DNA of 27,968 nucleotides from a virus, in the IMG/VR virus record IMGVR_UViG_3300045918_000844, positions 1 through 27,968 of that record, one strand, 5' to 3'. Under the pieces are notes generated by a model that was not told where the DNA came from, made no database searches, and worked only from the letters and a program-made list of their open reading frames with translations. Each line of letters begins with the position of its first letter. Position 1 is the stretch's first letter. Below are positions 6,438-12,986 of the stretch, piece after piece. The position numbers were made by a program, and so were the translations under genes.

Positions 6438-8147
6438 TTAATCAAATAAATCGTAAAGTTCTTTTTTAGCAACAACTGGCGTGTCGCCAGTTAGCTCCAG
6501 TAAATTGTCAGCAATCGTGTGTCCGTCAATTAGTACACCTTTGCGCTCAATTTTTTCATCGATTTTTAGCTGTAACTTTTTAATCGCGTTCTTCGCACTA
6601 GTGGTGCGCATTTCATCCATTCGAGAAACAGGTACAACATCCATCGGGGTAATCAAATGCGCATCACATACCCAGCGACCGTCTGGCAGTCGCACGACGG
6701 CAACGCGACTGTCCGTCATGTCGTATTCCAGCATGACCTTTTGACCGTTAAACGCATATAAATCAGGGTGTTTGTATTCAAGAACGCCGTGTTTAAGCAT
6801 GGAGCGGCGCACCGTCAACAGCACCGCCCGATATTTCATTTCCAGTTCCGATGACGCGGGTTCGATGCGTACCAGCTCTTGCCAGACCTCCAAGCGGGTT
6901 TTGTTTTTTTGCTCAGGGTGTGGGCGGTTGTGATAGCGTACTAGCCACGCATCAAACGCCTCCATGAACTCAGCAACGGTCGGCGGTGTTAAGCCCTTGG
7001 TGCGTTCAATCACGCCTTTTTTCTCAGCTTTACGAAAGGCGTTAAACTCTCTAACGGATTTGTTTTTAACGTCGGCTGCCATTTCATGACCACAAAAAAA
7101 CTCAGGTCGCCAATTGCGTAGAAAATCTTCTTTTACAATTCTGAAAAAGCGTTCTATCCAGCCTTTGCCGTGCGGATTGCCAGGAATGGCATGAATGAGC
7201 GACATACCCACTCGTGAATAAAAACCTACCGTCTCATCATCAACGAAATGGTTTTTATACCCTGAACCATTATCAACATAACCGAAAACGCAAACGTGTT
7301 GATGACGATGAAATGTCTCTGCCCACATACTCTGCACTGCAAAAGCACCTTCATTTTCATCCAATCGATAACCCGCTAGGTATCGGCTTTTAACATCGAT
7401 ACACGCAGTCATTTCAGCGCGGAATAACCCGCCACTAATCGGATGCGTTAAATAGACATCGAGGCAATAACCGTCTGCGGCATAAATGTCACCTGTGCGC
7501 AGATTTTCAGTGGTGCGGCGAAGGAAACTTTGCTGGGTTAATCGCTCCAGATTCTTTCCTAACCGTGCAGGGCTGTTTTTACCCAGTTGGGCAGGGAGCG
7601 CGTTTATGTAGTCTTTGACTTGGGTGTAAGTACAGTCAAAGCCGTGTACTTCAGTGAGTAACTTATGCACGCTGGCGATTGCCACTTTTGATGGCACGTT
7701 GTATAAATCAGTGGCTAATGCCTCCCAGCCACCCTCATTCCTCACTCTGCCTTTGTATTGCGGTATCAAGGCATCAATGCCGCCATCACGGCGGTTCTTA
7801 TGCCATAAACACAAAGAGCTTTTGGACGGATAACTGGCACTACCAGCGGCACAGGCTTTTAGTGCGGCGTTGATGTGGATAGGCAATAACCCCGATTCAG
7901 CACGTCCCAACAATAAATCCACAGCGACGGTTAAAGAACCTGACACCGCCATCAATTCATTGATATAATTCAACACGATGTCGCGGTTCATTGATTTTTC
8001 CCGCGTCTTCGTGGTTGTTTTTTGCAACGCGGGTACATTGGCGTTTCTCATGACCTCAGTGCGGGTGGCTGCCCGTACTGAGGGCTTGCCATTCACGATG
8101 ACCGCTAAACCCATTGGCTGACCGCGTTTTTTTACTAAGGCGTTCAT
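6438..8147 (-). CDS. A: MuA-like DDE transposase
   Basis: This 569-residue enzyme would bind the phage ends, cut them and join them to target DNA during integration and replicative transposition. The RNase H-fold catalytic triad can be assigned: D225 in 'AADGYCLDV', D292 in 'GYVDNGSGYKN' and E332 in 'HGKGWIERFF'. A beta-barrel-like C-terminal domain follows ('GQKVMLEYDMTDSRVAVVRL', about residues 470-490). The last ~70 residues are charged, where Mu A contacts B. The N-terminal ~200 residues are probably DNA-binding domains. It is shorter than Mu A (663 residues) and looks closer to the BcepMu/Tn552-like branch. Its ATG overlaps the stop of a 44-aa frame (ATGA). Confidence 0.93.
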   Translation of the reverse strand: MNALVKKRGQPMGLAVIVNGKPSVRAATRTEVMRNANVPALQKTTTKTREKSMNRDIVLNYINELMAVSGSLTVAVDLLLGRAESGLLPIHINAALKACAAGSASYPSKSSLCLWHKNRRDGGIDALIPQYKGRVRNEGGWEALATDLYNVPSKVAIASVHKLLTEVHGFDCTYTQVKDYINALPAQLGKNSPARLGKNLERLTQQSFLRRTTENLRTGDIYAADGYCLDVYLTHPISGGLFRAEMTACIDVKSRYLAGYRLDENEGAFAVQSMWAETFHRHQHVCVFGYVDNGSGYKNHFVDDETVGFYSRVGMSLIHAIPGNPHGKGWIERFFRIVKEDFLRNWRPEFFCGHEMAADVKNKSVREFNAFRKAEKKGVIERTKGLTPPTVAEFMEAFDAWLVRYHNRPHPEQKNKTRLEVWQELVRIEPASSELEMKYRAVLLTVRRSMLKHGVLEYKHPDLYAFNGQKVMLEYDMTDSRVAVVRLPDGRWVCDAHLITPMDVVPVSRMDEMRTTSAKNAIKKLQLKIDEKIERKGVLIDGHTIADNLLELTGDTPVVAKKELYDLFD

Positions 8148-8278
8148 CGTCTTACCTTCCGTTTGAATTTCTCGCTAAAAATAATCTTCGCTATTTGCAA
8201 GGTGTCTGCATAACTGTTTTGCAAACGAAACGGCTTTAAATGACAACGCATGGCTACTGCTGATTGATTTGACTGCAT
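8144..8278 (-). CDS. 44-aa basic protein upstream of the transposase
   Basis: A complete short frame starts at the ATG at 8278 after an AGGAA ribosome site and ends in a TGA that overlaps the transposase start (ATGA). The product begins MQSNQSAVAMRCHLKPF and ends in a basic tail, KFKRKVRR. The overlap and ribosome site make it the probable translational entry point for the transposase. I recognise no family. A small DNA-binding or purely leader role are both possible. Confidence 0.55.
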   Translation of the reverse strand: MQSNQSAVAMRCHLKPFRLQNSYADTLQIAKIIFSEKFKRKVRR

Positions 8279-8302
8279 GATAATTTCCTAATGTTTTGTA
8301 AG

Positions 8303-8369
8303 CCGTTCGTGGTGAGCTTGTCGAACCACCCTTCGACTGTTCGACTAGCTCACAGCTCAGGGTGAACGG
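8303..8369. repeat. Interspersed repeat pair, locus 4
   Basis: Two facing copies (CCGTTCGTGGTGAGCTTGTC... and CCCTTCGACTGTTCGACTAG...TGAACGG) occupy the gap between the DUF3102-like gene and the 44-aa gene within the early operon. The halves can pair to form a hairpin in the early transcript between these genes. Confidence 0.9.
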
Positions 8370-8378
8370 GTAAAAGGT

Positions 8379-9698
8379 TCATTTGTTTTTATTCAACGCA
8401 CCCGCAGGGCGACCTGCACCGCGTTTGTTTTTATCATCACGCCGCGCTTCACGTCCTGTGCTTTCCACTACAAATTCATGGTCTATCATGGCTTTGCAAT
8501 CGTCTAAGCGTTCGCGCTCTTCAACGGTCAGGGCGTGCTTACCTGCTAGGGCTGGAATGCAGTCATCACCTAAGTGGTCTTGCAGGTATTGATGTAACTG
8601 TTCAATGCCTGCATAAATGCTACCGACTGCGATACCAATGGCATTAAACCGCACCGTGTTATCTTCATCCTTAGGGTCTAGGTTGTTTAAACAGTCGGTA
8701 AACTTAGCGGTCAGGGCATCGATATATACCCGCGCCCCGTACTCCAGTGCGTAGGCTTCTTCGCGGATTGCCATTGTTTGTAAGCTAAAGGCGTTAGCGG
8801 GGTTTTTTGATGCAGTCAGCTTGGTGAGTGTATGCGTAGCCACTTCGTGCTTGGCTTGCAGTTCGCCGTAGTGCTTTTCATGGTTGCTGATTTGTTTTTC
8901 TAGGCTTTGAATACGCTCGATTAACGGGGTGTTTTCAGCCTCGACTTTTGCCTTTTCAGCATTAACACGGTCTTGTATGAGCTTTTTTAGTTTTGGTGCG
9001 CTTAGGCTTTTGATTTGCTCTAAATCAATGCCGTCTATGTCGCCGCCATTGGCTAATTTTTCCAGTTCGTCATTTTCGAAGAAGGTCATTTCCAGCATTT
9101 TTTGATACTGACCAATCTCATTTGCCAAAACGGCATTAGATGCCGATTTGCCAAACGTCTCAGCAACTCGCATATAATTCCGTGCGGTGCGCTCTTTAAA
9201 GCCCATTAGCTGTACACGTTTACCAAAGTCACCATGCCCTGCTACTTCTTTTAAAATAATCAGGGCTTTGCCTGCTTCTAATGCGTCAGAAGCTGAGCGT
9301 TTGATACGAAAAACAATCTCGTCTTCTAGCGCACCGATGGTTAAATTGCCTTTGTAGTTGTATTGTTCAGCCAGTTTTGCGATAGCAAACTCTTCCATAC
9401 TAGGCAATGCCACATCTGTTCTCACCACATCCGTTCGTGCTGAGCTTGTCGAAGCATGAACGGATGACCCTTCGACAAGCTCAGGGTGAGCGGCGTGGGG
9501 TTGAACAGGGGCTTTTAAGATAATAGGCGCGGGTGACAACTGCACACCCGATTCTGCAAAGCCCACCACATCGATCAACTCCACTTGTTGTCTGTGGCTC
9601 TCAAGGTCTAGCTCTAACACAGGTCTGGCGACAACGGTGCGGGTTAAATCCAGCTCCAATAAATCATCGTGCAATTCGTCTGGTCGGTTACGCGCCAT
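8379..9698 (-). CDS. DUF3102-like early protein with a repeat-derived insert
   Basis: This 439-residue protein carries a DUF3102-type core (about residues 120-180) with 'ALEAGKALIILKEVAGHGDF' and 'FKERTARNYMRVAETFGKS'. The domain is found in phage and plasmid proteins and resembles part of ParB/KorB-type DNA-binding proteins. A coiled coil follows at about 245-290. The C-terminus is basic, with 'RGAGRPAG', an AT-hook-like motif. DNA binding is therefore likely, possibly in early regulation or host takeover, but the exact role is unknown. Residues about 69-90 ('HPELVEGSSVHASTSSARTD') are the translation of an inserted interspersed repeat pair lying in a probably disordered linker. The gene overlaps its upstream neighbour by 11 bp. 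Confidence 0.8.
   Translation of the reverse strand: MARNRPDELHDDLLELDLTRTVVARPVLELDLESHRQQVELIDVVGFAESGVQLSPAPIILKAPVQPHAAHPELVEGSSVHASTSSARTDVVRTDVALPSMEEFAIAKLAEQYNYKGNLTIGALEDEIVFRIKRSASDALEAGKALIILKEVAGHGDFGKRVQLMGFKERTARNYMRVAETFGKSASNAVLANEIGQYQKMLEMTFFENDELEKLANGGDIDGIDLEQIKSLSAPKLKKLIQDRVNAEKAKVEAENTPLIERIQSLEKQISNHEKHYGELQAKHEVATHTLTKLTASKNPANAFSLQTMAIREEAYALEYGARVYIDALTAKFTDCLNNLDPKDEDNTVRFNAIGIAVGSIYAGIEQLHQYLQDHLGDDCIPALAGKHALTVEERERLDDCKAMIDHEFVVESTGREARRDDKNKRGAGRPAGALNKNK
9431..9494. repeat. Interspersed repeat pair inside the DUF3102-like gene, locus 5
   Basis: Two facing copies (CCGTTCGTGCTGAGCTTGTC... and CCCTTCGACAAGCTCAGGG...) lie wholly inside the coding region and keep the frame open. 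They encode a PELVEGSS...STSSARTD peptide. Confidence 0.9.
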
Positions 9699-9966
9699 GA
9701 CAGTCTCCCTGTTCTGCCGCTTCCAATTGCAAACGGTAGTGATTAATTAACTGTGCAAACGCCGCGATAGCGGAGTTACAGGACACTGTTAAGGCGCGTA
9801 ACTCTTCATCAGGCGAGACCCTGCGCTGGTCACTGCTGAGATGCAGCGCGTGAGCGACTTGCTGAATGGTTTCATGTCCGTCAGTAATCGCTAAAATAAA
9901 CGCCGCAGACTCACGCAACACCTGTAAGCTTTTTACGCCTGAGTGCGTAAGGGTGTTAAGGCTCAT
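9688..9966 (-). CDS. Small early protein, unknown function
   Basis: This 92-residue, mostly helical protein is unrecognised. It has a central charged segment ('SSDQRRVSPDEELRALT') and a C-terminal helix ending near 'GDCHGA'. Its start overlaps the previous stop by four bases (ATGA) and its end overlaps the DUF3102-like gene by 11 bp. It is therefore translated as part of the early operon. It and the next gene upstream are similar in size and general pattern (helical, with a mid-protein D/S-rich turn), so they may be distant duplicates. That is only an impression. Confidence 0.65.
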   Translation of the reverse strand: MSLNTLTHSGVKSLQVLRESAAFILAITDGHETIQQVAHALHLSSDQRRVSPDEELRALTVSCNSAIAAFAQLINHYRLQLEAAEQGDCHGA

Positions 9967-10259
9967 AATTTCCCCATGCTATTGCTGTGTTGTTCATAGC
10001 TATCGGCTATCTTATTAATGTGGGTCGCTATACCGTCGCTTAGTTCGCGTAATTTACTGATCGCTTGCGCATGACTGACGCAATCACACGGGTGCGCTTC
10101 CACTTTGCTAAACAGCCGATAAGCCACTTCTGACAAACTGGCACGGTCATTGGTGATAATGAGTGTTGAGTGTAATAACGCCGTTAGCGTCAGCATGTCG
10201 TTACTGTCTTGTTGCGCTGATTGCACTAAGGCGCGTAGTGGATCAATGATTTTAGGCAT
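9963..10259 (-). CDS. Small early protein, unknown function
   Basis: This 98-residue helical protein has two cysteines in 'HPCDCVSHAQ' and no motif I can name. It starts ten bases after the Ner-like gene and ends with an ATGA overlap into the next gene. It is therefore the second gene of the early operon, where Mu-like phages keep small host-modulating or regulatory genes. Confidence 0.65.
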   Translation of the reverse strand: MPKIIDPLRALVQSAQQDSNDMLTLTALLHSTLIITNDRASLSEVAYRLFSKVEAHPCDCVSHAQAISKLRELSDGIATHINKIADSYEQHSNSMGKL

Positions 10260-10269
10260 GGTGGTTCTC

Positions 10270-10533
10270 CTAGTTGGATTGAGTGGGTTGTGATATTTCT
10301 GTGGATTTACCTAGCAATCCTTGGTAAATCTCGCTAGGGATTTTTGATGCCCTTATCACTTGGTTGCGTTGTTTCTTTGCTTTGTTACTATTTATTTCCC
10401 CGCGCAAATAACGATAAATATTGCCACTATCGATGTGTTTCTTTTTGCAGTACGCATGTAGTGAGCTTTTCTGCAATGTAAAGCCGACTTTTACAGCCGC
10501 CACTAATTGCTCATTGAGTTCAGGTTCTTGCAT
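10270..10533 (-). CDS. ner: Ner/Cro-like small DNA-binding regulator
   Basis: This 87-residue basic protein is the first gene of the early operon, starting about 55 bases downstream of the predicted early transcription start with a GGAG ribosome site. The middle region, 'SSLHAYCKKKHIDSGNIYRY' and the following 'LRGEINSNKAKKQRN', has the look of a helix-turn-helix. In Mu, Ner occupies this place and turns down both early and repressor transcription. The position supports that role. The sequence itself is not a textbook Ner, so the symbol is by position and fold only. Confidence 0.65.
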   Translation of the reverse strand: MQEPELNEQLVAAVKVGFTLQKSSLHAYCKKKHIDSGNIYRYLRGEINSNKAKKQRNQVIRASKIPSEIYQGLLGKSTEISQPTQSN

Positions 10534-10566
10534 TTATTCTCCAAAGGGTTATATTTATGCGAAAGC

Positions 10567-10585
10567 GTTACAGAATTCCTGTAAC
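10567..10585. promoter_or_regulatory. Operator 1 (19-bp dyad)
   Basis: GTTACAGAATTCCTGTAAC is an inverted repeat with 7-bp perfect arms. It lies just downstream of the expected early transcription start, where a bound repressor or Ner protein would block elongation. It shares the TTAC...GTAA frame with two further 19-bp sites 33 and 63 bp away. Confidence 0.75.
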
Positions 10586-10594
10586 TCGTGGCAA

Positions 10595-10623
10595 AGTATA
10601 TTACATGAAATGCGTAATATCAA
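10595..10623 (-). promoter_or_regulatory. Early promoter (Pe), sigma70 type
   Basis: On the minus strand, TTGATA (10623-10618) and TATACT (10600-10595) are separated by exactly 17 bp, each one or two bases from consensus. It points toward the Ner-like gene and the transposition operon. Operator 2 covers the whole spacer, so repressor binding would shut off early expression directly. Confidence 0.85.
10600..10618. promoter_or_regulatory. Operator 2 (19-bp dyad) inside the early promoter
   Basis: ATTACATGAAATGCGTAAT is an imperfect dyad spanning the spacer between the -35 and -10 boxes of the early promoter. It is centred 33 bp from operator 1 and 30 bp from operator 3, about three helical turns each, which suits cooperative binding on one DNA face. 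Confidence 0.75.
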
Positions 10624-10629
10624 TAGGAG

Positions 10630-10648
10630 ATTACATAAAATGAGTAAT
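10630..10648. promoter_or_regulatory. Operator 3 (19-bp dyad) over the repressor start codon
   Basis: ATTACATAAAATGAGTAAT is almost identical to operator 2. It touches the AGGAG ribosome site (10625-10629) and includes the ATG of the repressor gene at 10640. Binding here would limit the repressor's own expression. Confidence 0.7.
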
Positions 10649-11074
10649 AAATCAGCGAGTGATGTAATTAACAGAATACAAATTGCATTAGGCGTGAAAT
10701 CAGATAATGAGCTGTGTAGCACCCTGAGTATAGGTAGATCAACGCTAGGTGGCTGGAGAAGCAGGGATTCCGTTCCTTACGCATTATGTGTAAGCTTGGC
10801 GGAAGATAAAAAGCTATCATTAGACTGGCTTTTAACGGGCGAAGGTGAAATGTTGCGAGAAAAGCCCAGCCACTTACAAGCTGTTGCCACCCCTAAACGC
10901 CGCATCACTGACAAGGAAGGTATGCTCGAAAGGCGTGCCGAAAAAATGGCGCAACTGATGGCACAGCTCAGCGAAGAGCAGCAGAAGGAGATGTTTTTTA
11001 TTATTGAGGAAAAGTGCGAATTTAATCAGTTGAAACACAAGGTTCAGGAATTAGAGCAACGGGCGACGGGTTAA
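10640..11074 (+). CDS. c: CI-type lysogeny repressor without protease domain
   Basis: This 144-residue repressor would keep the prophage silent by binding the three operators beside its start. The N-terminal 70 residues match the Bac_CI_repr-type helix-turn-helix: 'DVINRIQIALGVKSDNEL', then 'LSIGRSTLGGWRSRDSVP' and 'LSLDWLLTGEGEML'. The C-terminal half is a charged coiled coil ('LERRAEKMAQLMAQLSEEQQ'), probably for oligomerisation. It has no S24 autocleavage domain, so RecA-triggered induction of the lambda kind is unlikely. I chose ATG 10640, which has AGGAG ten bases upstream. An earlier in-frame ATG at 10421 would read through the promoter and the opposite gene. It diverges from the early operon, as in many Mu-like phages. 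Confidence 0.85.
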   Translation: MSNKSASDVINRIQIALGVKSDNELCSTLSIGRSTLGGWRSRDSVPYALCVSLAEDKKLSLDWLLTGEGEMLREKPSHLQAVATPKRRITDKEGMLERRAEKMAQLMAQLSEEQQKEMFFIIEEKCEFNQLKHKVQELEQRATG

Positions 11075-11079
11075 GTAGC

Positions 11080-11736
11080 GTGAAAATAAAATTAATGGTT
11101 TTTATGCTTTCTATAATGATGCCCGTTGCATCGTGGGCTACCGAGTGGACAGGTACAGTTGTTGGGATTTCTGACGGTGATACGGTAACAGTGCTAAACA
11201 CTGAAAAAAGACAGGTTAAAATTCGCCTTACTGAAATTGATGCACCTGAATCCAAGCAAGCTTTTGGCGCACAATCTAAACAGTCACTAACTGAGCTTTG
11301 TTTTAAAAAAACAGTAGTTGTCATAGACAATGGCACTGATAAATATAAACGCACACTGGGAAGAATTCGCTGTGATGGTGTTGATGCCAATGCAGAGCAA
11401 GTAAAACGAGGGATGGCGTGGGCGTATCGGCAATATCTCACCGATCAATCAATTGCTAGTTTTGAAGATATCGCAAAAGCTGAAAAGTTAGGCTTATGGG
11501 CAGATAATGAACCTATGCCGCCTTGGGAGTTTAGGCATGGGGGTAAAGCGATTAAAGCTAAGGCTGATGTAAAAAGTAACAGTACCTCATCAAGCAGTCA
11601 TTTAGAATGCGCTGGAAAGTCAATGTGCAAAGATATGAGCAATTGTGCAGAGGCTAACTTTTATCTAAATGAATGCGGCGTGAAGCGACTAGACCGCGAC
11701 CATGACGGCATACCCTGCGAATCGCTTTGTAAGTAA
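11080..11736 (+). CDS. Secreted SNase-type nuclease with Excalibur domain
   Basis: The 218-residue product starts with a signal peptide (basic MKIK, hydrophobic core, probable cut after 'ASWA' near residue 20). A staphylococcal-nuclease domain follows (about 22-140). Its key positions are visible: D32/D34 in 'SDGDTV', R49, D54 and E57 in 'IRLTEIDAPE', and R91 in 'YKRTLG'. After an S-rich linker comes a C-terminal Excalibur-type calcium-binding module (about 177-217) with paired cysteines and 'DRDHDGIPCE'. It probably cuts DNA or RNA outside the cytoplasm. The gene starts at a GTG six bases after the repressor stop, so it is probably expressed in the lysogen as a cargo gene. An ATG at 11095 is an alternative start but would trim the basic N-terminus. 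Confidence 0.88.
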   Translation: MKIKLMVFMLSIMMPVASWATEWTGTVVGISDGDTVTVLNTEKRQVKIRLTEIDAPESKQAFGAQSKQSLTELCFKKTVVVIDNGTDKYKRTLGRIRCDGVDANAEQVKRGMAWAYRQYLTDQSIASFEDIAKAEKLGLWADNEPMPPWEFRHGGKAIKAKADVKSNSTSSSSHLECAGKSMCKDMSNCAEANFYLNECGVKRLDRDHDGIPCESLCK

Positions 11737-11780
11737 TGATAGAATGCTATTTTGCAAAGCAAACAATAAAATAGGTATTT

Positions 11781-12014
11781 ATGAAAGTATTCGTGTCGAT
11801 TATATGTATTTTATTTGGACTTTGGTGTGGCTTATATGTGTTTTTTACACACGATTACCAATCTTTACTCACTGGTTTTTTTGTATTAATGACGATCATC
11901 ATAATCAAATCATTAGATACTGTAATTAATAATACCTTTGCGATTAATCAATCGCTAGCAAAGGTGATTGAGCTATTAGAAAAAGAAAAGACAACTATCA
12001 ACAATGAAACGTAA
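11781..12014 (+). CDS. Small membrane protein with two membrane segments
   Basis: This 77-residue protein has two hydrophobic helices, about residues 3-22 ('VFVSIICILFGLWCGLYVFF') and 28-44 ('SLLTGFFVLMTIIIIKS'), and a hydrophilic helical tail ending 'LEKEKTTINNET'. The hairpin topology would leave both ends on the cytoplasmic side or both outside. It follows the secreted nuclease by 44 bp with an AGG ribosome site. No family is recognised. Expression from the lysogen is likely by position. Superinfection exclusion or immunity to the neighbouring nuclease are guesses only. Confidence 0.6.
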   Translation: MKVFVSIICILFGLWCGLYVFFTHDYQSLLTGFFVLMTIIIIKSLDTVINNTFAINQSLAKVIELLEKEKTTINNET

Positions 12015-12020
12015 TAACCC

Positions 12021-12509
12021 ATGACAGAAGCAAAAAACCTACAGCTTGCGGTGGCTTTTTTTGAACAGCGGTTGGGTCAGCCGATAACTGAATTAGAACC
12101 TGTGTCGGGTTTGCAATTAGCAGAGCTATTGTTTCTGCTGAATGATGTGTTTAAGCCACATATTCATCAACTCTGTACGCTACCTTATGCGGCTCGTTTT
12201 GAAGCACAAGCCGATAAGGCGATAGAAGATTTTGTTTATCAAGCCTCTCCTACTGTATGGGATAACTTATCGCCCAGTGTGTGGCGGGTATTGTTAGAAC
12301 GCCATCAACAACTTTTGCTGGTCGCGCACATGAATAAGCAGACAAACAAGCCTGTTACGTCGTTACCTGTGGGTTTACCAAAAGACGCTCGATTAGCGGG
12401 TGTAATGTTGCTTCTGTTTCATTCCATGACGCTCCCGTTGCCAATAAGTGATTTAAGGTCTGTCGAATTTCCTGATACGCTGCTACAGGGGTCGCTATTG
12501 CGACACTAA
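12021..12509 (+). CDS. Unknown protein, C-terminus doubtful
   Basis: This 162-residue frame is unrecognised. Residues 1 to about 112 look like real helical coding sequence (e.g. 'VAFFEQRLGQPITELEPVSG'). The last ~50 residues overlap, in antisense, a minus-strand frame that resembles a phage head protein. The abrupt hydrophobic end 'VMLLLFHSMTLPLP' therefore looks like accidental read-through. A recombination joint near 12350 could have cut the original 3' end. It begins six bases after the membrane-protein gene but has no clear ribosome site. Confidence 0.5.
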   Translation: MTEAKNLQLAVAFFEQRLGQPITELEPVSGLQLAELLFLLNDVFKPHIHQLCTLPYAARFEAQADKAIEDFVYQASPTVWDNLSPSVWRVLLERHQQLLLVAHMNKQTNKPVTSLPVGLPKDARLAGVMLLLFHSMTLPLPISDLRSVEFPDTLLQGSLLRH

Positions 12510-12555
12510 ACGCATGGGCGTGTTGGGCTTGATAATAGGCTATTAGATTATTCAT
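12355..12555 (-). pseudogene. Fragment resembling Mu gpF / SPP1 gp7 head-morphogenesis protein
   Basis: The 66-residue frame contains 'HAHAFSVAIA' followed by 'ATGASWNETEATLHPLI'. This closely follows the pattern of the central part of phage minor head proteins (HAFxVA, then a short helix and G-xSxxxFxxxLxPL). Those proteins usually have several hundred residues and lie between portal and protease. Here only this piece is present, on the minus strand, with stop codons on both sides, although AAGGAA stands in front of its ATG. It overlaps the plus-strand unknown gene by 155 bp. The resemblance is from memory of the motif, so the assignment is tentative. It could instead be an unrelated small gene. 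Confidence 0.4.
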
Positions 12556-12692
12556 TGTTTATTCCTTGGTTAGTAAGTATTGCAAAGTTCACCGCATCTA
12601 TTCGTTTAAACCCCGCCAACAACCCACACAACCCCATTTAAAAAACGCGCTAGCTGTTTTTCTATACCAACGCCTACGTTATCGATAGAAAG

Positions 12693-12714
12693 CCCTTAAA
12701 CGCGCTCATATTGA
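12693..12714. repeat. 22-bp direct repeat, copy 1
   Basis: Begins CCCTTAAACG and ends CTCATATTGA. It matches copy 2 at 19 of 22 positions. Its length equals that of Mu A-protein binding sites. A weaker partial match (AAACGCGCT) lies at 12643-12651. Confidence 0.7.
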
Positions 12715-12825
12715 TTTATCTCATCGTATCTATTCATCAAAATATATCCATAGACGATTTTTAAATGGGGTTTAAATGGGGGTTAATCGGCTATTCATGC
12801 CAGCAGTTGCCTTATTGACAAGAAA

Positions 12826-12847
12826 CCCTAAAACGTACTCATATTGA
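12826..12847. repeat. 22-bp direct repeat, copy 2
   Basis: Begins CCCTAAAACG and ends CTCATATTGA, 133 bp after copy 1 and in the same orientation. It lies close to the -35-like box at 12860. Confidence 0.7.
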
Positions 12848-12859
12848 AATCCTTGCTAG

Positions 12860-12888
12860 TTGACAGTGATTGATAAAGTCAGTAGTTT
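12860..12888 (+). promoter_or_regulatory. Possible promoter for the head-tail operon
   Basis: TTGACA (12860-12865) and TAGTTT (12883-12888) are 17 bp apart. The -35 is perfect and the -10 weak. It is the best candidate to drive the plus-strand structural operon, which cannot be reached from the minus-strand promoter near mor. A late activator might substitute for the weak -10. Confidence 0.4.
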
Positions 12889-12986
12889 AAAAAAGACTAG
12901 CGTCTCACACAAAGTAGAAACGTTTCCCTGCCTGTTTTACCCGCTGTAATCCCTGACAATACAGCTACTGATTTTTTGAGGTAGCT

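Larger units (their letters stand above)
12556..12986. other. 430-bp non-coding region with direct and inverted repeats
   Basis: I find no convincing gene here. It holds two 22-bp direct repeats (12693-12714 and 12826-12847, 19/22 identical, both ending CTCATATTGA). It also holds a 16-bp inverted repeat with one mismatch (CCCCATTTAAAAAACG at 12632-12647, CGATTTTTAAATGGGG at 12755-12770) and an extra TTTAAATGGGGG (12771-12782). A promoter-like sequence follows before the protease gene. Two 22-bp sites near the repressor side of a Mu-like phage suggest transposase-binding sites of the left end. They could also be late-activator sites. Confidence 0.5.
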
